The translations under genes and the position numbers were made by a program. From JABMQB01 sp964408795 (GTDB lineage: Bacteria; Bacteroidota; Bacteroidia; Bacteroidales; Prolixibacteraceae), in the NCBI GenBank assembly GCA_964408795.1, contig CAYPAW010000002.1, forward strand, positions 1-64,000: a stretch of DNA of 64,000 bases, read 5' to 3'. This document shows, piece after piece, positions 23,747 to 32,297 of the stretch. The stretch's first letter is position 1. Every line of letters starts with the position of its first letter. The notes under the pieces are model-generated. The model ran no database searches and was not told where the DNA came from. It was given only the letters and a program-made list of their open reading frames with translations.

Positions 23747-25537
23747 TCAGATAATTCCCATTTTTTTCATTAGAAAGGTTGCATTCATTGTTTGGGTAAC
23801 TCCGTTGCTTAGTTTGTAATCGAAAAACAGTTCATTGTTGAGTATCTGTATTTCAAAGCATTGATTGATAACCTTCCCTGGGAGTTCATTTTCCATTTCA
23901 CTCAGTTTGAGATCATGCGTGGCAATTAACGAGACCGATTTAAAATTCGTAAGTTTTCTGATCAGGGTTCGGGAACCATTCAGTTTATCAACCGAATTGG
24001 TCCCTTTCAGCATTTCGTCGAGGATAATAAAAAGCTCCTTTCCGTTTTCCAGTCGGGTCAGGATCTCCTGTAACCTTTTCAGTTCAGCATAAAAATAGGA
24101 TTCATCCTTAAAAAGGGAATCCGTAGTACGCATATTGGTGTAGAGTTCGACAGGTTTTATCAAACATTCCGAAGCACATACGGGAGCTCCCAGCCCTGCC
24201 AGGACGATGGTAACTCCCACCGTCCTGAGAAAGGTACTTTTCCCGGCCATATTTGCTCCGGTAACAATGACAGCCTTATGCCAGCCCTCAATAGAAAAAT
24301 CATTGCAAATCCTTTTTGCCGGATGAAGCAGCGGATGACCAAGTTTTGTTGTTTTTAATACAAAGAAACCGCTGACAATCTCCGGAAATACATATTGCGG
24401 ATGGTTATCGGCATAATTTGCCAGGCTTATCAGGGCATCGGTCTCTTCCAGGGTTCCAAGCCAACCAAAAAGCTTATGGCTGTTTTCACGATGCCATTTG
24501 TGTAAACGATAAATACACCGGATATCCCATAAAAACAAAGAATTTAAGAGAAATCCGGCGATCATGTTCTGCCGAAATTCAAATTCCCGAACCAGTCTTC
24601 CCAGTTTGGATATTATTAGGGTTGCTGATTCAGGATCCATTACCTGCTTTTTCAGAGAAATCATTTCTGAAGAGGTAAAGGATTCCTTTTCGATAATTCG
24701 CAAGAGTGTTTGATACTTCTCTATTAAGCCGGCTTTTCTTTCAAAAACACGAAAATAGCTCTTCACCTTTCTCCTGAAAAAGAATAGAAGACTCCACTGC
24801 AACCCTATCAGAATATACAGCGGAATTTTTATTCCGGCTGCAATGGCCGGAATAAATAGTAAAACCGTCAGAATAGGAAGGACAAGATAAAGGATTCCCG
24901 TAATTTTCCTGTTCCGGAAAGGCAGTTCTTCCCCCGCCCAGTTCACGATTTCATGGTGTTGTTCGATGGTTTCATCAAACAAATTGCCGATAGTCCTGAA
25001 CTCCAGCCGCCATGCCCGTTTGGTTGCAATTTCTCTCACAGCACTCTGTCTTGCTTCAATTTTCTCTTTTGTAAGCAAGGGCTTCTGTATCCATTCCGAC
25101 AATTTGATTTTTCCCCGAATGGTTGAGGTCCGGTTCAGAAACTGAAACAAGGATCCTTCCCCAAACAGATCAAGATCATGAGAATAAGCATGCCGGGGAT
25201 GGATAAATTCCTTCCCATTGTCAAATTGGGAAAACCTATGTTCCAACGCCTGTAATTCATTTGCTATAAGACCGCTTAGAACATCTGCCTTTCGTTTCTC
25301 ATATTGGAAAAAACTGTGTTTCTTCACCAGTATCAGAAAAACACCAATAAAAACGACACCAGGAAGAAGACCGGTCCAGATCCCGAAACGGGTTAAATAA
25401 ACCAGCGAAAAAAGCAACATCAGGAAAGAACAAATCCTGAACAAAGAGAGGTAACGGATGCGTTTTTTTCGTTTAATTTCTGAATCAGCAACCCGTATTT
25501 TTTGTTTTTGGTAAAACAGCAGCAGATGGTTATCCAT
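23747..25537 (-). CDS. Membrane-anchored MutS-type ATPase (MutS-related family)
   Basis: 596 residues. The C-terminal half is the MutS ATPase domain: Walker A VTGANMAGKSTFLRTVG, a signature-like block TTDSLFKDESYFYAEL, Walker B FIILDEMLKGTNSVDK, and the switch block SLIATHDLKLSEME. The N-terminal third has strongly hydrophobic pairs at about 30-70 and again at about 210-260, giving roughly four membrane helices, instead of the mismatch-recognition domain of MutS. The middle region resembles the MutS clamp/lever. This architecture is known in Bacteroidota but its function is not established. It directly abuts the PAP2 gene (no gap), so they are co-transcribed. Confidence 0.85.
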   Translation of the reverse strand: MDNHLLLFYQKQKIRVADSEIKRKKRIRYLSLFRICSFLMLLFSLVYLTRFGIWTGLLPGVVFIGVFLILVKKHSFFQYEKRKADVLSGLIANELQALEHRFSQFDNGKEFIHPRHAYSHDLDLFGEGSLFQFLNRTSTIRGKIKLSEWIQKPLLTKEKIEARQSAVREIATKRAWRLEFRTIGNLFDETIEQHHEIVNWAGEELPFRNRKITGILYLVLPILTVLLFIPAIAAGIKIPLYILIGLQWSLLFFFRRKVKSYFRVFERKAGLIEKYQTLLRIIEKESFTSSEMISLKKQVMDPESATLIISKLGRLVREFEFRQNMIAGFLLNSLFLWDIRCIYRLHKWHRENSHKLFGWLGTLEETDALISLANYADNHPQYVFPEIVSGFFVLKTTKLGHPLLHPAKRICNDFSIEGWHKAVIVTGANMAGKSTFLRTVGVTIVLAGLGAPVCASECLIKPVELYTNMRTTDSLFKDESYFYAELKRLQEILTRLENGKELFIILDEMLKGTNSVDKLNGSRTLIRKLTNFKSVSLIATHDLKLSEMENELPGKVINQCFEIQILNNELFFDYKLSNGVTQTMNATFLMKKMGII

Positions 25538-26230
25538 TTAGAGAAACTGGTAATGGTGTAAATGCCTTGTCACTAACAGAATTGTACCGAGGGTTACCAG
25601 AAAAACCAAAAACAGGACGGTTGCACCGGATCGTGAAAGACTTGTTTTTTCAATTTGTGGCTGTTTGATGGCAAAAAAATGAATCTCAAAAAACAGGGTT
25701 ATCCTATAAAATAACCACCCCATAAAAATACCAAAACCCATTCCGGCGATGATATCCAGGGGGTAATGTACTCCCAGGTAGATCCGGGAGTAGGAAACCA
25801 ACAAGGCCCACATAATCAAGGAGTATTTACAAAAACGGTTTCTGAAAAAATAGGAAGAATAAGCCACCAGGAAGAATGTATTGGAAGCATGGGAGGAAAA
25901 GAATCCATACAATCCGCCTTTTCTGAAAAAGTTGTGAACCAGATGCTGGATTTGGGGTTCGTAAACCGGTCGTAAGCGCTGTACGGTTTCTTTCACCACA
26001 CCGGATAACTGATCACTCAGGATCAGCCCGGCCAATAAAAAAAAGAGCAGTAAGAACCCTTTGTTACGGTAGGTTTTAAAAATATAAAAGAGAATGATCA
26101 AATACAGGGGAAGCCAGGTTTCCTTTCGTGTAACAAAAAACATCAGGGTATCGCAAAAATCACTGAAGAATCTGTTCAGAAACAAAAACAAATTTCTGTC
26201 TACATCAAGTATGCCCTGGAACCATTCCAT
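25538..26230 (-). CDS. PAP2-family phosphatase (membrane)
   Basis: 230 residues, several membrane segments. It has the PAP2 signature: KETVQRLRP-type first motif (K-x6-R-P), the SSHASNTF motif and the third motif SRIYLGVHYPLDIIAG. Such enzymes remove phosphate from lipid pyrophosphates such as undecaprenyl pyrophosphate or from phosphatidic acid. The C-terminus has an additional hydrophobic helix (VLFLVFLVTLGTILLV). It lies three bases after obgE and abuts the MutS-like gene, so it is embedded in the hpt-adk-obgE operon. Confidence 0.92.
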   Translation of the reverse strand: MEWFQGILDVDRNLFLFLNRFFSDFCDTLMFFVTRKETWLPLYLIILFYIFKTYRNKGFLLLFFLLAGLILSDQLSGVVKETVQRLRPVYEPQIQHLVHNFFRKGGLYGFFSSHASNTFFLVAYSSYFFRNRFCKYSLIMWALLVSYSRIYLGVHYPLDIIAGMGFGIFMGWLFYRITLFFEIHFFAIKQPQIEKTSLSRSGATVLFLVFLVTLGTILLVTRHLHHYQFL

Positions 26231-26233
26231 AGT

Positions 26234-27223
26234 TTAGCGGTTCAATGTTTCCCAGATTTTATCTTTAAGCAACGGAATATTATACCCGGTGACCGAAGAT
26301 ATAAAGATATGCGGAAAATCCTTTATTTCGCTGCTTATTTCTTTCATCCGTTTCTTATCGAGCATATCGGATTTAGAGATAATCAGTAACCGGTCTTTGT
26401 CCAACAACTGCGGGTTATACTTTTTCAGTTCATTCAGCAGCATACAATATTCTTTCCGGGGATTTATGCTGTCAACCGGCACCATAAACAGCAGCATAGC
26501 ATTGCGTTCGATGTGTTTCAGGAACCGGAGGCCCAGACCTTTGCCTTTGTGGGCTCCTTCGATAATTCCCGGTATGTCAGCCATTACAAAGGAGTATTGT
26601 TCCCTGTAGGAAACCATACCCAGATTGGGAGTCAGGGTCGTGAACGGGTAAGCGGCAATTTTAGGTTTGGCTGCTGAGACCACAGATAAAAGGGTCGATT
26701 TTCCGGCATTGGGATAGCCTACCAGTCCGACATCGGCCAGAATTTTCAATTCCAGGATTCGCCAGCCCTGGGTGCCGGGTTCTCCGGGCTGTGCAAAGCG
26801 GGGTGTCTGACGGGTGGATGTCTTAAAATGAACATTTCCCTGGCCACCTCTGCCTCCCTGCATCAGGACATGGGTTTCCCCGTTTCGGGTTATTTCACCC
26901 AGAATATCCCCTGTTTCAGGATCCCGGACTACGGTACCCAGGGGAACATCAATCACTACATCTTCTCCGTTGGCCCCTGTGCTTTGTTGTTTTCCTCCCG
27001 AAGCGCCATTTTCGGCTTTGAAATGGCGTTGGTATTTGAGATGAAGTAAGGTCCACATGTGCGCATTTCCCTTGAGGATCACATGCCCGCCACGGCCTCC
27101 ATCGCCCCCGTCAGGACCCCCTTTGGGAATGAATTTCTCCCGGCGCAGATGAGCTGAGCCTGCCCCTCCTTTTCCGGAAGCACAAAAAATTTTTACATAG
27201 TCAACAAAATTTTCCTCAGCCAT
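26234..27223 (-). CDS. obgE: GTPase Obg
   Basis: 329 residues. The Obg fold (about 1-158) is Gly-rich with GKGGAGSAHLRREKF, GPDGGDGGRGGHV and GGRGGQGN. The G domain follows: G1 GYPNAGKST, G2 region PFTTL, G3 DIPG, G4 region IISKSD and G5 SVTG. Obg is an essential GTPase tied to ribosome maturation and the stringent response. The long acidic C-terminal tail of some Obg proteins is absent. It sits 78 bases after adk, in the classic adk-obgE order. Confidence 0.97.
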   Translation of the reverse strand: MAEENFVDYVKIFCASGKGGAGSAHLRREKFIPKGGPDGGDGGRGGHVILKGNAHMWTLLHLKYQRHFKAENGASGGKQQSTGANGEDVVIDVPLGTVVRDPETGDILGEITRNGETHVLMQGGRGGQGNVHFKTSTRQTPRFAQPGEPGTQGWRILELKILADVGLVGYPNAGKSTLLSVVSAAKPKIAAYPFTTLTPNLGMVSYREQYSFVMADIPGIIEGAHKGKGLGLRFLKHIERNAMLLFMVPVDSINPRKEYCMLLNELKKYNPQLLDKDRLLIISKSDMLDKKRMKEISSEIKDFPHIFISSVTGYNIPLLKDKIWETLNR

Positions 27224-27300
27224 ACCCTATTCCCTGTTATTTAGCGGATGGTTTCTGCCGGTGATGATGTTTCACCGGAGTTTTCACGGCACACAAAGCA

Positions 27301-27873
27301 CTATAGTTTGTCAACAACCGCTTTCAACCTGCCGGCAATTTCCTCGATTGTTCCCATGCCATTGATTCCGAAGTGTTTCCCCTGCTTTTTATAATAGGTA
27401 ATCAAGGGCGCTGTTTTTTCATTGTATACAGAAATCCGGTTTTCGATCACCGTTTGATCCTGATCGTCGGCGCGTCCTGCCAGTGTACCCCTTTTCAAGA
27501 GACGGTTGATCAGTTCCTGCTTTTCAACTTCCAGACTTACCATCCCGGAAACGGGCGTTCCGTTTTTATTTAGTACGGAATCCAGGGCTTTGGCCTGTTC
27601 TACGGTACGGGGGAATCCATCAAAAATGAATCCTTTCACATCCCCGGCGGAGGCAATTTTATTTTTTATCATTCCGATAACCACCTCATCGGGCACAAGC
27701 TCTCCTTTATCCATAAATTTTTTGGCTTCCTTTCCGAGTTCTGTTTCTGCTGCCAGCTCGCTTCTAAGAAGATCACCGGTTGAAATATGAATCAGCGCAT
27801 ACGTTGTAACCAAAAATTCTGCCTGGGTGCCTTTACCGGCTCCGGGAGGCCCAAATAATACCAAATTTAACAT
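27301..27873 (-). CDS. adk: Adenylate kinase (short form)
   Basis: 190 residues. P-loop GPPGAGKGTQ, the AMP-binding block HISTGDLLRSEL, DGFPRTVEQA, and a short LID (LAGRADDQDQTV) typical of the short-type enzyme. It converts ATP + AMP to 2 ADP. Between hpt and obgE on the same strand, 11 bases after hpt, as commonly seen in this phylum. Confidence 0.97.
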   Translation of the reverse strand: MLNLVLFGPPGAGKGTQAEFLVTTYALIHISTGDLLRSELAAETELGKEAKKFMDKGELVPDEVVIGMIKNKIASAGDVKGFIFDGFPRTVEQAKALDSVLNKNGTPVSGMVSLEVEKQELINRLLKRGTLAGRADDQDQTVIENRISVYNEKTAPLITYYKKQGKHFGINGMGTIEEIAGRLKAVVDKL

Positions 27874-27884
27874 AGGTCTGTATT

Positions 27885-28427
27885 TTATTTGTTTATAATA
27901 CTGTAAAGATCTGTCAGATTTCGCCCCTGTCCGTTATAATCCAATCCAAAGCCGATCACAAAATCATTGGGTATTTCCAGTCCGATGTAATCCAGAGGGA
28001 TCTTCTTCTGCACAGCATCGGGTTTTAGCAACAGGGTGGCTATTTTTATTTCGGCAGGTTCCATAGCGTTCAACTGTTTCACTAGGTAATCCAGGGTAAT
28101 TCCGGTATCGACAATGTCTTCCAGAATAACCACCGTCCTACCCTTAATTCCTTCGTTTAGCCCGAACAGTTGGGTCACATGCCCTGCACTCTGGTCCCCC
28201 TGATAAGAAGCAAATTTTACAAACGTGATCTCAGAAGGGATCAGGGTAATCAGCTTATACAGTTCTGTAGCAAACATGAAGGAACCATTCAGCACGCATA
28301 TAAAAAGGGGATTTTTCCCTTCAAGGTCCCTGTTTAGTTCACAGGCTATTTTTTTTATTACCGATCTGATTTTCTTATTCGGTATAAAAACGGCAAACTC
28401 TTTATCGTGGATGACAACCTTCTTCAT
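27885..28427 (-). CDS. hpt: Hypoxanthine phosphoribosyltransferase
   Basis: 180 residues. It salvages hypoxanthine/guanine using PRPP. The PRPP-binding loop VILEDIVDTGITL is intact, and IPLDYIGLEIPNDFVIGFGLDYNG near the end is the diagnostic block of this enzyme. Standard length. It is the first gene of the hpt-adk-obgE-PAP2-MutS-like series on the minus strand. A palindrome-bearing repeat occupies the upstream region from about 37 bases before the ATG. Confidence 0.96.
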   Translation of the reverse strand: MKKVVIHDKEFAVFIPNKKIRSVIKKIACELNRDLEGKNPLFICVLNGSFMFATELYKLITLIPSEITFVKFASYQGDQSAGHVTQLFGLNEGIKGRTVVILEDIVDTGITLDYLVKQLNAMEPAEIKIATLLLKPDAVQKKIPLDYIGLEIPNDFVIGFGLDYNGQGRNLTDLYSIINK

Positions 28428-28463
28428 ACTATTAAAATTGTTAATTTTCCAGGGGATAGTATG

Positions 28464-28532
28464 TAATTCGCATTCCGATAGCTATCGGGATGAATCATAG
28501 CCTTGAGTGTAAATATTAACCGTGCTCGTTTC
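28464..28532 (-). repeat. Intergenic repeat with palindrome, copy 2 (inverted)
   Basis: Reverse complement of the copy at 21286-21354. The palindrome at 28472-28491 has one mismatch (ATTCC instead of ATCCC), and the right end reads CCGTGCTCGTTTC, complementary to the left end of copy 1. The spacer between the two conserved parts differs by a few bases. It lies between hpt (minus) and purE (plus). Confidence 0.8.
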
Positions 28533-28653
28533 ATACAACGGCAAGATGAGACGTCTATTTTTTTACTTTCAGAAAAACCTGTAATTTCAACCCCTGTGAA
28601 AGGGTACAAATTAACAAAACTATTTTATCAGAAAAAAATAAGCATTTAAAAAG

Positions 28654-29160
28654 ATGGAACCAAAAGTAAGTATTATTATGGGGAGCACTTCCGATCTGGG
28701 GGTCATGGAAGGTGCGGCTCGTCTTCTTGAGGATTTTGAAATACCTTTTGAGATCAATGCCTTGTCGGCGCACCGTACTCCTGCTGAAGTGGAACGTTTT
28801 GCCCGCACAGCCCGTGAGAGGGGTATCCAAGTGATCATTGCCGGTGCCGGCATGGCGGCTCATCTGCCGGGAGTTATTGCTGCTTATACCCCATTGCCTG
28901 TCATTGGAGTTCCGATTCAATCCTCCCTCGAGGGGCTGGATTCAATCCTTGCGATACTCCAGATGCCTCCGGGGGTTCCGGTAGCAACTGTGGCCCTCAA
29001 CGGTGCCCAAAATGCAGGTATTCTGGCTGTTCAAATCATGGCAGCCAGCGATCCTGAACTGATGACCAAACTGATCACTTTTAAAGACAATCTGAAACAA
29101 AAAATTGTACAGGCAAACAAGGATCTCTCCGGGGTTCGGTATAAATTCAAAACCAACTGA
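28654..29160 (+). CDS. purE: N5-carboxyaminoimidazole ribonucleotide mutase
   Basis: 168 residues. Class I PurE converts N5-CAIR to CAIR in purine synthesis. It has the family start VSIIMGSTSDLGVMEGAARLL, SAHRTP, GAGMAAHLPGV and GVPIQSSLEGLDSILAI. There is no PurK next to it here. The start ATG follows about 225 bases of non-coding sequence that includes the repeat. The outer-membrane gene downstream has its own promoter. Confidence 0.96.
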   Translation: MEPKVSIIMGSTSDLGVMEGAARLLEDFEIPFEINALSAHRTPAEVERFARTARERGIQVIIAGAGMAAHLPGVIAAYTPLPVIGVPIQSSLEGLDSILAILQMPPGVPVATVALNGAQNAGILAVQIMAASDPELMTKLITFKDNLKQKIVQANKDLSGVRYKFKTN

Positions 29161-29190
29161 TTGGAAAAATAATTATTTTTTTGTAATTTG
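29161..29190 (+). promoter_or_regulatory. Promoter upstream of the PorV-like gene
   Basis: TTG (29161-29163), 20 bases, then TAATTTG (29184-29190), close to the TAnnTTTG consensus with one base fewer. It starts directly after the purE stop, about 45 bases before the ATG at 29234. Confidence 0.55.
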
Positions 29191-29233
29191 GAGGTTACGT
29201 TCAGATACCCGAACATAACCGGTTTTTCACATT

Positions 29234-30049
29234 ATGAAAAGATATGTTGCCCTCATTGCATTGTTTCTCTATTCCTGTGGAATTTCAGCTTTTGATCATC
29301 CCCGATGCGGAGCGCGCGCTGTTTCTCTTTCCGGGGCTTTAGTGGCTTTGACGGATCCCTGGAGCACCTTCCATAACCAGGCCGGACTGGCCCGTTTCGA
29401 AAGCGTGGTCGGAGCCGTTTTCTATTCGTCCCGTTTCGGGTTGAAAGAACTGGCTCATACAGCCGGCACGGTGGTTCTCCCTGTGAAACCCGGAACCTTC
29501 GGACTCAGTTACTCCCAATTTGGCACTGGCTCCTGCAAAGACCTTAAAGCGGGCCTTGCTTATGCCCGGAACCTGAGCAATCATATCACTGCCGGCATCC
29601 AGCTTGACTATCTTGCATGCCTGCTTCCTGAAAACCAACATGCTGCAACGTGTTTCACCTTTGAAGGAGGAATACTCCTGAAAGCTTCGGAATCGATCAC
29701 CCTCGGAGTGCATCTGTTTAATCCTTTGCATCAAAACTACAAAGGGTACTCTTCCAAAATAAAGGTGCCGGTAATTGTGCGGTCCGGAGCCGGACTAACC
29801 CTTTCCAAATGGTTACTCATCGCCTTCGAGATGGAAAAAAGCTCCGGAATCCCTCTTCTGTTCAAAACAGGTTTTGAAGTACGCTCGCCTCAAAATCTAA
29901 CCTTCCGCCTGGGTATTTCAGGAGAACCCTTCAGCTATACGGCCGGATTTGGCTATCAGATCGGAAAAATCATCAGCAATATCGGATTCTTTTATCATGG
30001 CAACCTGGGATTCACGCCGGCTGTCTCCCTGCAATATCACCTGAAATGA
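29234..30049 (+). CDS. Outer-membrane beta-barrel protein, PorV/PorQ-like
   Basis: 271 residues. Signal peptide at 1-19 (ends near CGISAFDHP). After it comes the start pattern GARAVSLSGALVALTDPWSTFHNQAGLAR, which is typical of PorV/PorQ-type barrels (G-x-R-x-x-x-x-G-x-x-x-A/x-D). The remainder alternates short amphipathic strands with turns, ending in ALSLQYHLK-like VSLQYHLK, an aromatic-containing final strand. In Bacteroidota such proteins act in type IX secretion or as partners of other surface proteins; here the neighbour is the HhH barrel gene, so a partnered role is inferred. No further T9SS gene is visible in the window. Confidence 0.7.
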   Translation: MKRYVALIALFLYSCGISAFDHPRCGARAVSLSGALVALTDPWSTFHNQAGLARFESVVGAVFYSSRFGLKELAHTAGTVVLPVKPGTFGLSYSQFGTGSCKDLKAGLAYARNLSNHITAGIQLDYLACLLPENQHAATCFTFEGGILLKASESITLGVHLFNPLHQNYKGYSSKIKVPVIVRSGAGLTLSKWLLIAFEMEKSSGIPLLFKTGFEVRSPQNLTFRLGISGEPFSYTAGFGYQIGKIISNIGFFYHGNLGFTPAVSLQYHLK

Positions 30050-30216
30050 AACGCGTTCTTTCGATTCCGGGATTCATCGGAACGAAACCCGTTCCCCGGT
30101 TGTATCGCTTTCGCATCCCTCCATGCGGTGCCATATCGGCTAACCAAAAGCGCAATCAGGAGAGATATGTTGAACAGGAAGCCATAGAAGCCCTATGAAA
30201 ACAAAAAATTTTAAGG

Positions 30217-32253
30217 ATGAAAAAGATACTGATTTTAACCTTCCTCTTGTCATGGGAAATATCCATGCAGGCTATAGCACAGAATCCGGACAAGCCCTTC
30301 TATACCCTGGACAATATTTTAGAATCGATTATGGATGGCCTGGAAGATGAAGTGGAGGCTACTACTGTGATCGAAGACCTGGAAACCTATTATGCAAATC
30401 CCCTGTCTATCAATACAGCTTCAGCAGAAGAGCTGAAGAAACTACACATGCTCAACGATTTTCAGATTCAACAAATTCTAACCTACCGGAAAAAATCGGG
30501 ACCCATACTCACGATCTTTGAGCTAAACACCCTGGAAGGTTTTTCAAAAACGATTCTGGAAACGATTGAACCCTTTGTGGTTTTTGATTTACCTTATGAA
30601 GAACGCGAATACCTGCCCTCCCGGATACCACCCCGCCAACAACTGATGATCCGGTCTATCCGTACCCTTCAAAAACAACAAGGATACAAAGAAGAAGAAG
30701 GAAATACCCCGGCCTATGAGGGGTCTCCCTGGAAATTGTACGCACGATACCGATTCCAGATAAAAGAGAAAATCCAGGCAGGGATTACCGCCGAAAAAGA
30801 TGCCGGAGAAAGTTTCTTCCGCGGATCCAATAAATACGGATTTGACTATTACTCAGGGCATATCAGTCTGAACCTAAAATCCTTTGTGCGTACCATCACT
30901 GCAGGGGATTTCACCGTTCAGGCAGGCCAGGGACTCGTTGTATGGCAGGGGTTTGCCCGCCAAAAATCGACTGACCCGGTGGGTATCCTAAAAAATCCCG
31001 GAGGCCTGCGTCCCTATACATCATCCGATGAAAACAACTTCTTTCGGGGAATGGGAATACGCCTGGAGAGAAAAAAATGGAATATTCATTTCTTTCTCTC
31101 CCGGAAAGCCCGTGATGCCCATGGTGAACAAAAGGACAATAAGACCTTTTTTACCAGTCTTCAGACTTCCGGATACCACCGTCTGGAAAATGAAACAGCG
31201 GATGAGAAAAGCGTTACCGAGACTGCATCGGGTGTGGTATTTTCTTTTCGCCACAACCGCCTGAAACTGGGAGCTACTTTTTTATATCAATCCTTCAGTT
31301 ACCCTTTTATTCGCGAGAATCAACCATACAATCGTTTCCGTTTCTCAGGAAAAGAAAATCTGAATGGCGCTCTGGATTACTGTTTTATCAAAGGCAAATA
31401 CCAGTTATTCGGAGAGGCCGCTATTTCAAAGTCAGGAGGTATGGCGTTCCTGCAAGGGGTTCTGGCACATTTACACGATCAGGCGACCTTTTCGTTTCTC
31501 TTCCGGCATTACGCCAGAGATTATCATGCACTGCATGGAAATGCATTTTCTGAAAGCTCCGAACCCGGAAATGAAACCGGTTTGTATACCGGGTTAAAAC
31601 TACTGCCTTTTCGAAAAATCAAAGTATCCGCCTATACCGATTATTACCGGTTCCCGTGGATCACATATACAACTATGTCTCCCTCACAGGGATTCGATGT
31701 ACTGGCCAGAATAGATTATCTTCTTTCCGAAAATCTACGTTTCTATGTCCGTCTTAAAACAGAAAAGAAAGAGGTAAAAATTACAGAAAACCCAAAATAC
31801 ACGCATACCGATTTACTCACACGGAAATTCAGAATTCATATGGACTATACCCTGTCAAGAAAGATTCAGTTCAGAACCAGAATAGCCTATGCATTTTACA
31901 AAAAAACCAAACCGGAGCGAGGGTATATGGTTTATCAGGATGTCATTCTGTCTCCTGAAAAGATCCCTTTAAAGACTCAGATACGGTTGGCATACATCCG
32001 TACCGATAGTTACAATGCACGCATCTATGCCTATGAAAACGATCTTCTCTACACCTATGCAATGCCTGCTTACTTTGGCCGAAGCATCCGCACTTACATC
32101 AATCTAAAATTCAATATTACAAACAATTGGGAGCTTTGGTTTAAAACAGCCAATTCGTATTATCCCTCAAATGAAACCATCGGTTCGGGGTACAATCAAG
32201 TAACCGGTCAATTCCTAACAGAAGTTAAAATTCAATCAAGAATAAGTTTTTAG
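30217..32253 (+). CDS. Helix-hairpin-helix (ComEA-like) outer-membrane barrel protein
   Basis: 678 residues. Residues 1-21 are a signal peptide. Residues about 60-125 resemble a ComEA-type HhH domain: INTASAEELKKLHMLNDFQ and QILTYRKKSGP followed by LEGFSKTILETIEPFV. The usual G-x-G hairpins (such as LPGIG) are replaced by LHMLND and LEGFSK, so DNA binding is doubtful. From about residue 140 to the end the sequence is an extended set of amphipathic beta strands ending in TEVKIQSRISF with a C-terminal Phe, as in outer-membrane barrels. It lies 167 bases after the PorV-like gene in the same direction, so they may form a functional pair. Function unknown. Confidence 0.75.
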   Translation: MKKILILTFLLSWEISMQAIAQNPDKPFYTLDNILESIMDGLEDEVEATTVIEDLETYYANPLSINTASAEELKKLHMLNDFQIQQILTYRKKSGPILTIFELNTLEGFSKTILETIEPFVVFDLPYEEREYLPSRIPPRQQLMIRSIRTLQKQQGYKEEEGNTPAYEGSPWKLYARYRFQIKEKIQAGITAEKDAGESFFRGSNKYGFDYYSGHISLNLKSFVRTITAGDFTVQAGQGLVVWQGFARQKSTDPVGILKNPGGLRPYTSSDENNFFRGMGIRLERKKWNIHFFLSRKARDAHGEQKDNKTFFTSLQTSGYHRLENETADEKSVTETASGVVFSFRHNRLKLGATFLYQSFSYPFIRENQPYNRFRFSGKENLNGALDYCFIKGKYQLFGEAAISKSGGMAFLQGVLAHLHDQATFSFLFRHYARDYHALHGNAFSESSEPGNETGLYTGLKLLPFRKIKVSAYTDYYRFPWITYTTMSPSQGFDVLARIDYLLSENLRFYVRLKTEKKEVKITENPKYTHTDLLTRKFRIHMDYTLSRKIQFRTRIAYAFYKKTKPERGYMVYQDVILSPEKIPLKTQIRLAYIRTDSYNARIYAYENDLLYTYAMPAYFGRSIRTYINLKFNITNNWELWFKTANSYYPSNETIGSGYNQVTGQFLTEVKIQSRISF

Positions 32254-32257
32254 CGCG

Positions 32258-32265
32258 TAATTTTG
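32258..32265 (+). promoter_or_regulatory. -7 box TAATTTTG upstream of the acyltransferase gene
   Basis: A perfect TAnnTTTG about 33 bases before the ATG at 32298. A second, overlapping candidate (TATTTTG) follows at 32267-32273. No TTG is found at the usual -33 spacing. Confidence 0.4.
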
Positions 32266-32297
32266 TTATTTTGTGTGCCTAAATCAAATATCTCCTG

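Noticed and set aside
30050..30216. Possible riboswitch or RNA in the gap before the HhH barrel gene
   Set aside because: No conserved RNA motif recognised.
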